Of a stretch of 64,000 nucleotides of DNA, positions 9,202 to 18,478 are shown in pieces (within the stretch, counting starts at the first letter, position 1; the number at the start of each line of letters is the position of its first letter). Under the pieces are notes generated by a model. That model saw only the letters and a program-made list of their open reading frames with translations. It searched no databases and was not told the DNA's origin. The DNA lies in the NCBI GenBank assembly GCA_029260235.1, contig JAJDDP010000102.1, positions 22,293 through 86,292 of the forward strand, read 5' to 3'. The DNA comes from Phycisphaerae bacterium (GTDB lineage Bacteria > Planctomycetota > Phycisphaerae > UBA1845). The position numbers and the translations under genes are program-made.

Positions 9202-9677
9202 CGAGTTCTCCATACCAAGGCGATGGCCGCGTAAGGTGAATCCGGACTTGGTTCCCCGCAGCCCCGCGTTCTTAGCATCATACGAGCCGCTGGCTAGCCT
9301 CGCACGGCGCAGTAACACAGCTGACCAACATCTTCGAACCGCAGCAAGCGGGCACGGGATGCTGGGGAGCAATCAGTACCTGATTTTTGGGACTAGATTG
9401 GCTCGGGGCGAACAAACTTGAAAATGGGTTGCGTCCACCGTGTTTGAATTGGACAGTTGGGGTGCAAGACCTCCTCCTCTACCTCTCTTGGGAATGGCCG
9501 CCGCCAGCGATCGACGCAGGCAGCGGCCCTTTCCTTTTCATGGGTTCTGTTTTCCGCGTCACAGCCTACTGCCCTGAGAATCACCTACACCAATGTGGCT
9601 TGCCAGGGTTGGTCCGAGTAGACTCCACTGTCGTCCGCATCGTTATCGGCAGTGCGTCCACCGAGAGGATCTTGATC
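9202..9677. other. Intergenic region, 476 bases, no gene recognised
   Basis: Divergent spacer between the DinB-like gene and dprA. The dprA frame is open back to 9387, but that extension lacks resemblance to DprA. No tRNA, riboswitch or clear promoter could be identified. Confidence 0.5.
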
Positions 9678-10811
9678 GTGCAGGTTATTTCTGAGACAGC
9701 GGCCAAGTACTTGCGATTTCACCTGGCTGACCATGTCGGGCCGATCACTCTTGGCAAGCTGTTGGAGCGGTTCGGTGGTATCGACGCCCTGCTCTCGGCT
9801 TCGCCCAGTGAAATCTCGGGTATCGAGGGCATTGGGCGAGCCCGTCTCGACGCTATTCTCCGCGCCGGCGAGAACGGCCAAGCCGATCTCGAAATTCAGC
9901 GAGCACAAGACCACGGCGTTCGCATCATCTGCCTCGAAGACGCTGAGTACCCTCCACAGCTGAGACATATCAATGACCCTCCCAGCTGTCTCTACGTCCG
10001 CGGAACGCTTGAGCGAGCGGATGCCCTCGGCGTAGCTGTGGTTGGGTCGCGGCGCTGCACACTCTATGGTAGCGAACAGGCCCGGCGGTTCTCAACTTCC
10101 TTAGCAGCCGCAGGCTTCACCGTCATGTCAGGCTTGGCCCGCGGTATCGATGGTCACGCCCACGAGGCAGCACTAGAAGTCGGGGGACGCACCATCGCCG
10201 TCCTGGGCAACGGGCTTGGTAGCATTTATCCGCCTGAGCATGCCGGCTTGGCTGACCGAGTGGCTGCATCAGGGGCAGTCGTCAGTGAATTGCCCATGGA
10301 GACTTCATCCAACGCAATAAATTTTCCAAAACGCAACCGCATCATCGCGGGATTAAGCCTGGGCGTGCTGGTAGTCGAAGCTAGCCGGCGAAGCGGAGCG
10401 CTCATTTCGGCGCGGATGGCATCGGAGTACAACCGCGAAGTATTCGCTGTCCCCGGTCGCCTCGATGTGGACACTGCCGTGGGCAGCAACAGTCTGATCC
10501 AGGCGGGCCAAGCCAAACTGGTCACACGGCTGGAAGACATCCTCGATGAGCTGGGCGAAGTCGGGCAACTGATGCAACCTGATCCAAAGTCATCAATTGA
10601 CTATGCCCCGGAGGGAACCAGCCCAGTCCCCAGCATGACCCGCGAAGAGCGCTCGATCTACGAAGCCATCGGCGAGCAACACGCCGACATCGATAGCATG
10701 AGCACCCAGAGCGGCCTGAACGTCGGCCAAGTCAGTGCTATCCTCACCGGGTTGCAACTCAAAGGGGTAGTTCGGCGCCTCCCAGGAAATCTCTACGCTC
10801 ATCAGCGATGA
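9678..10811 (+). CDS. dprA: DNA-processing protein DprA
   Basis: DprA binds incoming single-stranded DNA and loads RecA during transformation. An N-terminal SAM/HhH-like region (SGIEGIGRARLDAI) precedes the Rossmann-fold core with VVGSRRCTLYG, SGLARGIDGHAHEAAL and FPKRNRIIAGLS, all diagnostic. The C-terminal 60 residues resemble the winged-helix domain often present. GTG 9678 gives 377 residues, the usual family length, and has GAGAGGAT upstream; the longer frame from 9387 is unlikely. No other competence gene is next to it. Confidence 0.93.
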   Translation: MQVISETAAKYLRFHLADHVGPITLGKLLERFGGIDALLSASPSEISGIEGIGRARLDAILRAGENGQADLEIQRAQDHGVRIICLEDAEYPPQLRHINDPPSCLYVRGTLERADALGVAVVGSRRCTLYGSEQARRFSTSLAAAGFTVMSGLARGIDGHAHEAALEVGGRTIAVLGNGLGSIYPPEHAGLADRVAASGAVVSELPMETSSNAINFPKRNRIIAGLSLGVLVVEASRRSGALISARMASEYNREVFAVPGRLDVDTAVGSNSLIQAGQAKLVTRLEDILDELGEVGQLMQPDPKSSIDYAPEGTSPVPSMTREERSIYEAIGEQHADIDSMSTQSGLNVGQVSAILTGLQLKGVVRRLPGNLYAHQR

Positions 10812-10824
10812 TCATTGAGGCGGG

Positions 10825-12486
10825 TCAACCCCGGACGAAGATTCTGGCGGCCGGTTGCTTTCCAAGGAGTTCGTCGCTCTGCCAAACCTGGCGCCATTGC
10901 TGACCCCCTTGCATCACTTCAAGCGTTAGCCCAAAGCGTGGATGGGCGCTATGATTGGCATCCCACATGAACACCGTGCCCTTCTCCCGCCCCCCAAGGA
11001 TGTCTGGAGATTCTGGCGGAATGATGTTGTGCGAACGGCCAAGAAAATAGCATCCCCAGATATTGGTGGTGATGGTCGGAGCCTCGCTGTATTCTGAACT
11101 CTTCAACCACAGAGAAGCGGACTCCATCGCCCGCCCATCGACAGAAATCGCATGGGGCCTGATCAAGAAGGCCAACGGGAGCACGGTGATGCCTGCTGCG
11201 GTCAAGGCCAATAGCGTCGATGCGATTCGCGTCCTGCGCCCACCGATCATGGCCAAAGCGCAGCCGATGACCATCGACGCGACAATCCACACAATCAATC
11301 GGACCTTCTGCAAGAGGAAAACCCAGGCTTCATCGCTCAGATTGTCTTCCATCAACAACCCGACAAGCATCAAAGCGGTCGCAGCCGCAAGTCCCAGCAA
11401 GGCGCGACGCCGATGTTCATGACCTGGGCTGACGGATTGGAGCCACTGGACCGCGCAGATCGCAGCCAGGGGCGAAACCGCCACGAGGAAACGCGGATAA
11501 CCACCCGATGCGTAAGCACCCGCGGCAAAGATGGCGCTGTGGGTAAACAGATAGGTTGCGAAGGTAACCGGTGTAATCCAACCGCCGCGCCCTCTCCATA
11601 CCACGAGCGAAGCCAGGGCGCTGACCGCGACTGCCGGACCGAACGTAGCCATAGACTTGACCAGCATGGTGAGCGCCGTACCGCTTCCGTAGAACCCGGG
11701 ATGCTTGCCCGAAAGAATGAACCCAACGGTCCAACGCCCCATCAAACCCATGCCGATGAGGTTCTGGGCCAATGGCGCCCAGAGTAGCAATGCGATGGCC
11801 CACTTGCCCCGTCGGGCAGGCCAGAGTGCTACCGCCCAAATCGGGGCAAACACCAGTGTCTCGTAGCGGGTTACAAAACAGAGCGACACCACGATCGCAG
11901 ACCAGAGCGACTGCCCACGCACCATGAACCAAATGGCTAGTATCAGGTAGAAGGCCACCACCGTTTCGGTCAGCGTGGTGTAAGAAGCCAACAAGAAGAC
12001 CGGCTGCGTGAAGCAGAGCAGCGGAATCCAGCTTGCCCTCTTGAGGGCTAGTCGACGGGCGACCGCAAACGCCAGCCACACCGACAAGGCTGAGATGAGA
12101 ACAAATTCGATACGGCAGGCCATCCAACCGAAGCGGGCGAAGGGAAACAGCAACATCGTCAGCCCAGGCCTGCCCCATTCATCAACCAGATAGACCGGAT
12201 CATTCCATGCCCAAAGCGCGTACAGATAATGCGTCAGGGCATCGTCTTGGTACCCGCCCTCAGAAAGCAGGGCTAATACCAGCGAAACCGATGCGCCCAG
12301 CAGCGTGCAGATCAGGGCAAAGCGCACGGGCTTCCCTTCTCCAATCGGCGGAAGTGAGCCTGCTGAGTTGGAGTCTAAGTCGGACAGAGTTATGGACGTC
12401 TCCCCTCGTCGATCATTGCAACACCTGGTCCGCTGCCAATGCAGGTCGAGAGCATACACGGACTGCGGGTTTCGGGGCAGTGGCAT
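10825..12486 (-). CDS. Polytopic membrane glycosyltransferase-like protein (GT39/PMT-type)
   Basis: After a roughly 50-residue polar N-terminus the protein has about ten or more hydrophobic segments, then a C-terminal soluble part. The first large loop contains QDDALTHYLYALWAWNDP, with paired Asp residues where lipid-linked-sugar-dependent mannosyl/arabinosyl transferases hold catalytic acids. This pattern suggests a GT-C fold enzyme using polyprenyl-phosphate sugars, but I cannot fix the subfamily. The ATG start has no strong ribosome-binding site, and the true start may lie up to 40 codons downstream. Confidence 0.65.
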   Translation of the reverse strand: MPLPRNPQSVYALDLHWQRTRCCNDRRGETSITLSDLDSNSAGSLPPIGEGKPVRFALICTLLGASVSLVLALLSEGGYQDDALTHYLYALWAWNDPVYLVDEWGRPGLTMLLFPFARFGWMACRIEFVLISALSVWLAFAVARRLALKRASWIPLLCFTQPVFLLASYTTLTETVVAFYLILAIWFMVRGQSLWSAIVVSLCFVTRYETLVFAPIWAVALWPARRGKWAIALLLWAPLAQNLIGMGLMGRWTVGFILSGKHPGFYGSGTALTMLVKSMATFGPAVAVSALASLVVWRGRGGWITPVTFATYLFTHSAIFAAGAYASGGYPRFLVAVSPLAAICAVQWLQSVSPGHEHRRRALLGLAAATALMLVGLLMEDNLSDEAWVFLLQKVRLIVWIVASMVIGCALAMIGGRRTRIASTLLALTAAGITVLPLAFLIRPHAISVDGRAMESASLWLKSSEYSEAPTITTNIWGCYFLGRSHNIIPPESPDILGGREKGTVFMWDANHSAHPRFGLTLEVMQGGQQWRQVWQSDELLGKQPAARIFVRG

Positions 12487-12574
12487 TATCGTCGGCGGGG
12501 AACTATGCTCAGCACAGAAGAATCATCGAGCCACAACCGTTGGCCGTTCTGCGGCTGAGTCTTGGATTCTGGAC

Positions 12575-13264
12575 ATGCGACGCTACGCACGAATCACGCA
12601 AAAACTTCCCCGGGAGATAGTACTACTCCGAGGCCTACCCTGCATCTGGAGCAAATGTACGTTTTGCGACTACATCGATGACAACACGGACGACCTCGGC
12701 GAGATCCAGCGCGTCGCCGACGAAGAATTGGCCAAGGTGACCGGCGAGTTTGGCCGGCTCGAAGTGATCAACTCAGGCAGCATTCAAGAGCTACCCGAAG
12801 AGGTCCGCATCCAAATCAAAGAGCTGTTGGCCGCCAAGAGCATCGAGGAGTTCATCTGCGAATCATACTGGGCCTACCGCAAAGAGTTCGACGCAGCCCG
12901 CAGCTACTTCGGCGTTCCCACGCGCATCAAACTCGGCGTAGAAACCTTCGACGACCACCTGCGAAATGATGTGCTCAACAAAGCGATGCCCTTCGACGGC
13001 CCTGAAGACGTCGCCCGGTTTACTGACACCATCTGCCTCATGGTGGGACTGAAGGGCCAAACGCGCGAAATAATCAAACAAGACATGGACATCCTGCTCA
13101 ACCACTTCAAGTACGGATGCGTGAATCTATTCACGGAGAACTCCAAGAGTGCCGGGCTGATGGACGAGGAGATCAAACAGTGGTTCACCGACCACTACGG
13201 GTTTCTAGAGGATCTAGAGAACATAGAAGTCCTGTGGAACAACACGGACTTCGGCGTCGGTTAG
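12575..13264 (+). CDS. Radical SAM protein with Elp3-type cysteine spacing
   Basis: The protein opens with a cysteine cluster CIWSKCTFC, spacing C-x4-C-x2-C rather than the common C-x3-C-x2-C. This spacing is found in the Elp3/archaeosine RaSEA-like branch of radical SAM enzymes. The rest (NSGSIQELP, RIKLGVETFDDHLR, KGQT) follows the radical SAM barrel. At 229 residues it lacks accessory domains. ATG 12575 is the last start before the cysteines; the longer frame from 12305 overlaps the divergent gene and is not protein-like. Substrate unknown. Confidence 0.8.
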   Translation: MRRYARITQKLPREIVLLRGLPCIWSKCTFCDYIDDNTDDLGEIQRVADEELAKVTGEFGRLEVINSGSIQELPEEVRIQIKELLAAKSIEEFICESYWAYRKEFDAARSYFGVPTRIKLGVETFDDHLRNDVLNKAMPFDGPEDVARFTDTICLMVGLKGQTREIIKQDMDILLNHFKYGCVNLFTENSKSAGLMDEEIKQWFTDHYGFLEDLENIEVLWNNTDFGVG

Positions 13265-13333
13265 TGGAGCATCGAATGCAACCTTCAGGATTGACGGAGA
13301 TCCTGCGCGTCACTTTTGTCGGGCGAGACTAAG

Positions 13334-14848
13334 CTAACTCGTCCGCCAAGTGCCAACCACACTTAGCCCCGGATTCTGCATCAGGTCGATGGTTCCGCCG
13401 ACGATGGCCTGTCCTTGGTCATCTACGGGCATGACGATTGGCCTGAGGTGTTCAGTGGGATTGGGGCGCACCACGCGGGCCTTTAGCTGATTGTTGAGTT
13501 CCACCAAACTGCCAATCGGAAAGGCTGACATGGTGTCGAGAAATGCCCGCACAGCCACCGGATCGAGCCGCTTCTTCCGCGTTGCGCTGATGATCGCGGC
13601 TATCGCATGGTGCGAATCGAATGCGGGTCGGTGAGGGCGATCACTGGTCATGGCTGCATAGATGTCAGCCACAGCCACAATCTTGGCGAAGGGATGAATG
13701 GCCTTGCCAGACCTGCCCCGCGGATAACCGCTTCCATCCTCGCGCTCGTGGGCCTGGTAACCAATAAACTTGGCCGATGTTGGCAATCGCCTGATCCATT
13801 CCAAGTGATCCAGCGTATAGATGGGGTGGCGCTTGACTTCTTTGAATTCCTCTGCTGTGAGGAGACGTTCGGCGGAACGGATTTCCGGCGGCACGCGCAG
13901 CATACCGATGTCGTGCAGAAAGCCCCCAATGCCAACCTGAAGCACTTCTTCGGGCGTGCAGCCCAATTGAGCAGCCATGGTCATGGCGATCATGGCTACG
14001 TTGACTCCATGGTCGAAGAGATAGTCATCCTTGGATTGCTGCATCGCTACGATGGTCAGTAGCAAGTCGCAGTCTTTGTCGATCATGTCGGAGAATCGAG
14101 CGATCTGCCTCCGAACTTCGTCGCCTGAGACCCTCTTCCCTCCACATAGATCGTCACAAAGCTCGCCGAGCAGATTGCTGGCATCGGCGTGGCCTTCGAG
14201 GCCTCGCTTAGCCTCCCTCCACATTGCATTGAGCGGCATGGTCTTGCGTTTGGGGTTGGCGGTCGGTTTGACCGAACCCAGCCGATTGAGTTCAGCCGTG
14301 AGGAGATTGTCCAAGTTCCATGCAGCTTTGGATCCGCCTCGAACCTCGGTCGGCGGCAGGTGGGCAGGCCTCAACTTGACAGTCTGAATATCTCGGCGCG
14401 ACAGCAAATCCAAGAAACGAGGCGTGACCTCACTCCCTGCGGATAAGAGCAATACGCCGGTTAAGTCGTACAAATTCTCCAACAATTGCGAGCCGGGTTT
14501 TAGTGACGCAACCTGCACGACGGTCTTGTCTCGGGATGGCATCGATGCTGGCTCGCGTCTGCTGCCCCGACGTGGAGCCCTGGACTCCGCCGGCTGTGAT
14601 TCTGCAACTGGGTCCACCATCGCCTTGGGCCATTCTTGTCCACCATAGATACCGGACCCCAGCCATCGTCCCAGCAAAGCCATGTGGGCTTCAGACAACA
14701 TCACACCCGAACCAAACAACACGCCACCAGCCGAGTCGCACAAGTCTCCAGGTAGGCGCAAACCAACCTGGATTACATTCTCTCGCAATCTCTTGAGCGT
14801 CTTAGTCATCGTTTGGGGCACTCTGTCATCTAGAGCCGCTTGCGCCAT
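13334..14848 (-). CDS. HD-GYP domain protein (putative c-di-GMP phosphodiesterase)
   Basis: The C-terminal half is an HD-GYP domain: FDHGVNVAMIA, FLHDIGMLRVP (HD pair) and QAHEREDGSGYPRG (the GYP signature). The N-terminal half contains two similar segments (about residues 30-70 and 115-155) with a DLxxxxGxLLxxxGxxxx pattern often found ahead of HD-GYP domains. The intact motif suggests c-di-GMP hydrolysis. Start uncertain: an internal ATG at 14809 is also possible. It lies downstream of the rimO operon with a 150-base gap. Confidence 0.88.
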   Translation of the reverse strand: MAQAALDDRVPQTMTKTLKRLRENVIQVGLRLPGDLCDSAGGVLFGSGVMLSEAHMALLGRWLGSGIYGGQEWPKAMVDPVAESQPAESRAPRRGSRREPASMPSRDKTVVQVASLKPGSQLLENLYDLTGVLLLSAGSEVTPRFLDLLSRRDIQTVKLRPAHLPPTEVRGGSKAAWNLDNLLTAELNRLGSVKPTANPKRKTMPLNAMWREAKRGLEGHADASNLLGELCDDLCGGKRVSGDEVRRQIARFSDMIDKDCDLLLTIVAMQQSKDDYLFDHGVNVAMIAMTMAAQLGCTPEEVLQVGIGGFLHDIGMLRVPPEIRSAERLLTAEEFKEVKRHPIYTLDHLEWIRRLPTSAKFIGYQAHEREDGSGYPRGRSGKAIHPFAKIVAVADIYAAMTSDRPHRPAFDSHHAIAAIISATRKKRLDPVAVRAFLDTMSAFPIGSLVELNNQLKARVVRPNPTEHLRPIVMPVDDQGQAIVGGTIDLMQNPGLSVVGTWRTS

Positions 14849-14998
14849 CGGTACCGGCGCGCAACCTCTCCCTCAGGACCATGAATCGACTGTTCCAACG
14901 ATACGATTGAATTGCACGACCGTGCTGGAAGCTGGGGCAAAAGACCAAAAACTTATTGGACCCAATAATGCTGGTCCCGCAAGGGAATGAGCGGCAGG

Positions 14999-15304
14999 TT
15001 ATTCGGCGGACTTGTCTTGACGCAGATATCGCGGGGCGACGGCCACGTAGGGCTTGCCGAGCTTCCGCTTGATGAGGATCAACTCACCCATATCGTTGCC
15101 CTCGATCAGATGGCCAACCCATTGCAGCAGATATGACGCGGTGATCAGCCCAATCGGCCTCCACCACAATCCCCATTGTCCTTGAAGCAACTGCAGGCCA
15201 CCTAGAATCAGACCTGCTGCCAGCAGCGGAATCCCCACCGCGTGCAACACGCGGCTGGCTGGATGCTGATGTCGCTCACACCAGTTTTGAAGCCAATTGG
15301 GCAT
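14999..15304 (-). CDS. DUF962/Mpo1-like membrane protein
   Basis: A 101-residue protein with the DUF962 signature: HQHPASRVLHAVGIPLL near the N-terminus and LLQWVGHLIEGND in the second half, with two or three hydrophobic helices. Yeast Mpo1 of this family is a dioxygenase acting on 2-hydroxy fatty acids; bacterial members are uncharacterised. ATG 15304 starts at MPNWLQNW; upstream sequence in the same frame overlaps uppP. It follows uppP by 26 bases and probably belongs to the rimO-pgsA-uppP operon. Confidence 0.8.
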   Translation of the reverse strand: MPNWLQNWCERHQHPASRVLHAVGIPLLAAGLILGGLQLLQGQWGLWWRPIGLITASYLLQWVGHLIEGNDMGELILIKRKLGKPYVAVAPRYLRQDKSAE

Positions 15305-15330
15305 CTGAGATCTAGTACCACATCGGTTGT

Positions 15331-16170
15331 TCAGGACGAACGCAACGTGACCAGTACCACCAAGCCCGCCAACCAACAGTAGTAGCAGAAGTGGTGAAGT
15401 TTCGCCCGCCTGACCGCAGACACCAGCACACGCAGCGCAACATAGCCACTGCAAAGGGAAACAATCGTGCCAACCACGATCGGTCCAACCTGCAAAGTGC
15501 TGAATTGTTCGGGCGACATGTCCAGCACATCCTTGGCTTTGATCAGCGATGCGCCGCAGATGGCCGGCGCAAAAATGAAAAAACTAAACTCCCCGGCCCA
15601 GCGTCGTCGCAGCCCTAGCATCAAGGCGACAGAAATCGTCGAACCGCTACGAGAGATGCCCGGCAGAATGGCCACTGCCTGGGCTAGGCCCACCAGAACC
15701 GCCCTGCCCACCCCGAACTGCTTCCACCCGCGATTGGGCTTGGGCACCTTGCCGCTGATGAACAGCAGCGTCCCGGTCGTCATCAGGGCAATGCCGATGC
15801 CCAAAGGGTTCCCAAAGGCAGCCTCAACCTTATCTTGAAAGGCCAAGCCAACAACACCGACTGGGATGGTGGCTAAGATACCCTTGCCAAGCAATGACCA
15901 GGCATGGCGTCGCCCCGAATAATCCGACGAGGTTTCCTTGAACAATCGTCGGAGGAACAAGCGGGAAGAACCAAAGAACACCAGCGCTACTGCGACCAAG
16001 GTGCCGACGTGGGTGGAAACGTTGAAGACCAGCATGGACTGCGAATCTGATTCCAAATCCATGAATTGTTGCACGACGGCTAAGTGCCCGCTGCTCGAAA
16101 TGGGGAGAAACTCTGCGATCCCCTGAACAAGGCCCAGAATGATCGCCTGAAGATAGGTCAATTCATTCAT
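15331..16170 (-). CDS. uppP: Undecaprenyl-diphosphatase UppP (BacA)
   Basis: This integral membrane enzyme recycles the undecaprenyl-diphosphate lipid carrier of cell-wall synthesis. The two family motifs are plain: GLVQGIAEFLPISSSGHL near residue 13 and PGISRSGSTI around residue 170. The rest is alternating membrane helices, and 279 residues matches the family. The start abuts the pgsA stop, indicating cotranscription with pgsA. Confidence 0.96.
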   Translation of the reverse strand: MNELTYLQAIILGLVQGIAEFLPISSSGHLAVVQQFMDLESDSQSMLVFNVSTHVGTLVAVALVFFGSSRLFLRRLFKETSSDYSGRRHAWSLLGKGILATIPVGVVGLAFQDKVEAAFGNPLGIGIALMTTGTLLFISGKVPKPNRGWKQFGVGRAVLVGLAQAVAILPGISRSGSTISVALMLGLRRRWAGEFSFFIFAPAICGASLIKAKDVLDMSPEQFSTLQVGPIVVGTIVSLCSGYVALRVLVSAVRRAKLHHFCYYCWLAGLVVLVTLRSS

Positions 16171-16171
16171 G

Positions 16172-16780
16172 TCAGCCGGCTTCAGCCAGGATGTCTTTGG
16201 AGCGGATCAAATACTGAACGACTGAGAGCAGGGTAACGCCGATGGTCAGCCAGACCATGGCGTGCATGATAACCCAAGCGGCAGAATCGGGACTGCCCGG
16301 ATCAGCGTGGGCGACGACGCAGATGACAACGGCGGCGGTCACGCTCTGAACGATCATCTTGATCTTGCCGGAGAACACAGCGGCATAGGCTCGACCCCGC
16401 CCTTCTGAGTAACCGCGCAAGCCGGTAACCAACAACTCACGCCCCAGAATGAGCACCACCATCCAAGCCTGCACGCCCGTCACATTTACGCCCTCGGCAT
16501 CAACGAACACCGAGGAAGAGAAAAAGGTGTACACGCCACAGATCAAGATCTTATCAACCAATGGATCGAGGACCCGACCAAAGGCAGTCACTTGGTTGTT
16601 CTTTCGGGCAAGGTGTCCATCGAGCGCATCAGAAGCGGCCGCTACAATAAAGAGCGCCAGGCTCACATCCAATAGCGTCGTGCTTGGAGATTTCTGGTCG
16701 TGCAGGGAGAGCAACACAAAGAACACGATGGCCAGGAAGAGTCGCCCGATGGTAATCTTGTTCGGAAGATTGATCCGCAT
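16172..16780 (-). CDS. pgsA: CDP-diacylglycerol--glycerol-3-phosphate 3-phosphatidyltransferase PgsA
   Basis: The CDP-alcohol phosphatidyltransferase motif DxxDGxxARx8GxxxDxxxD is exact (DALDGHLAR ... GRVLDPLVD). Six hydrophobic helices surround it. The N-terminal NLPNKITIGRL is typical of PgsA, which makes phosphatidylglycerophosphate. It sits 2 bases after rimO and 1 base before uppP, so all three are one operon. Confidence 0.93.
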   Translation of the reverse strand: MRINLPNKITIGRLFLAIVFFVLLSLHDQKSPSTTLLDVSLALFIVAAASDALDGHLARKNNQVTAFGRVLDPLVDKILICGVYTFFSSSVFVDAEGVNVTGVQAWMVVLILGRELLVTGLRGYSEGRGRAYAAVFSGKIKMIVQSVTAAVVICVVAHADPGSPDSAAWVIMHAMVWLTIGVTLLSVVQYLIRSKDILAEAG

Positions 16781-16782
16781 GG

Positions 16783-18189
16783 TCAGGAAATCACCGGGAG
16801 ATTGATACTCACGGGCTTGGCCACCAAATCGTAACCTTCGCGCGAAGTACAGCGTACTTTGACGAATCGGCCAATGTTGGCCACGTCTGCATCGGCTGGA
16901 ATGCGATCAGTGGATCCTGCGTCAATCCAAGTCAAGCTATCGACTTGTGGAGCCTGCCCGGCGTGTCGAGAAGGGATCAAACCGTCTTCAGCCGAGCCTT
17001 CGATGAGCACTGAGAACTCCTGGCCTATCCTCCGGTCAGCCAACTTGAAAGCGACCTCTTGCTGGGCAAGCATCAGTTCGTTCACCCGCTCTTCCTTGAC
17101 TTCTTCTGAGAGCTGATCCTTCATCCGCCCCGCGGGCGTGTCTGGCTCTTGGGAATAGGCGAAGACGCCCAGCGCGTCAAACTCAAATGTCTTGACGAAT
17201 GCAAGCAGCTCCTCGAATTCCTTCTCGGTTTCACCTGGGAAGCCCGCAATCATGGTGGTCCGCAGAGCTACGCCAGGAATGCGCCGGCGAATTTTTTGGA
17301 GCAACGCCTCTGTGGCCTGGCGATTCACCCTGCGATACATTCGCTTGAGAACACCGTCGCTGATGTGCTGGAGCGGCATGTCGATGTACTTGACCACGCG
17401 ATCGCACTCAGCCACCGCATCGATGATTTCGTCGGTCATCACCGATGGGTAGACGTACATCAGCCTCAACCAGCCAAGTCCGTCCACCTCGGAGTTTAGG
17501 CGGCGCAAGATGTGGGCCAATCTCTGCCCGCCGTCGATGTCCAGTCCGTAACTGGTTGTGTCTTGGCCGATGAGGCTTATCTCGACCACACCGTCGCCAA
17601 CCAACTCGCGGGCCTCAGCCACAATTCCGTCGGCGGATTTGCTGTGCATGGGACCGCGAATCGAGGGGATGGTGCAGAAAGTGCATTTCTGGTCACAGCC
17701 CTCGCTGATTCGTAGATAGGCGTAGTGCTGAGGTGTGATCCGCAACCGGGCTGTGTCGTCATCCTGTCGCGGATAATACTCGCCCAAGAACTGATCAACC
17801 TTTGCCGCCCGCTTCTTGCGGCCCTTGCTCGCTCCAGCCAGGACCGCGTTGACTACATCGTCGCGATTATTGACCCCAACGAGTGCGTCGATACCCGGGG
17901 CTATGCCCAACAACGATTCGCCATCCCGCTGGACGAGACAGCCAGTCACCACGATGCGCTTGAGGCGCCCGTCCTTCTTCCTCTCAGCTACTTGATTGAT
18001 GATCTCGACGGCTTCGTCGCGCGAAGCTGCCAGAAAACCACAGGTATTGATCACGACCACTTCGGCATCGGCTTCGTCGGCGGTGATGTGGTAGCCAGCC
18101 TCGACCAGTTGGCCCAGCATTTTTTCGGAATCCACCAGATTTTTGGCGCATCCCAATGAAACAAATGACACTCGCTTCGGTTGACTCAT
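16783..18189 (-). CDS. rimO: Ribosomal protein S12 methylthiotransferase RimO
   Basis: RimO adds a methylthio group to an Asp of ribosomal protein S12. The N-terminal UPF0004 domain starts with SLGCAKNLVDSEKMLG, the radical SAM cluster is CDQKCTFC, and a TRAM domain ends the protein. Length 468 residues, as expected. ATG 18189 follows GGAG; the TTG five codons upstream is unlikely. First gene of the rimO-pgsA-uppP-DUF962 operon. Confidence 0.95.
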   Translation of the reverse strand: MSQPKRVSFVSLGCAKNLVDSEKMLGQLVEAGYHITADEADAEVVVINTCGFLAASRDEAVEIINQVAERKKDGRLKRIVVTGCLVQRDGESLLGIAPGIDALVGVNNRDDVVNAVLAGASKGRKKRAAKVDQFLGEYYPRQDDDTARLRITPQHYAYLRISEGCDQKCTFCTIPSIRGPMHSKSADGIVAEARELVGDGVVEISLIGQDTTSYGLDIDGGQRLAHILRRLNSEVDGLGWLRLMYVYPSVMTDEIIDAVAECDRVVKYIDMPLQHISDGVLKRMYRRVNRQATEALLQKIRRRIPGVALRTTMIAGFPGETEKEFEELLAFVKTFEFDALGVFAYSQEPDTPAGRMKDQLSEEVKEERVNELMLAQQEVAFKLADRRIGQEFSVLIEGSAEDGLIPSRHAGQAPQVDSLTWIDAGSTDRIPADADVANIGRFVKVRCTSREGYDLVAKPVSINLPVIS

Positions 18190-18478
18190 GCCTACTCCGG
18201 CCAAAAACCTAACCTACTGAAATAGCAGACCTTAACTCACGATTCCGGTGGCCTCCCCAACGGCAGTCCACAGGCGTCCAGTGCCGCCTGGCCACCCCGA
18301 GCATTGTACAAGGCAGGATTTTTCGCACCACCCTGTGCCGATCATGAAAATCAGGAGAATAAGACCTAGGCCTGATCGTTTTGCAAGCAGGCGAGCTGCG
18401 TGTAAAACGACCTCGCGTTTTCAGGTCCAGGCCTGTGCGACTCTCCCGGATTACCAGCATCTGCAAGAAGGAGAACTC

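Noticed and set aside
9387..9677. Longer DprA start
   Set aside because: Adds about 97 residues without resemblance to DprA; GTG 9678 has a better ribosome-binding site and family length.
12305..12574. Longer start for the radical SAM gene
   Set aside because: It overlaps the divergent membrane protein gene and has no protein-like features.
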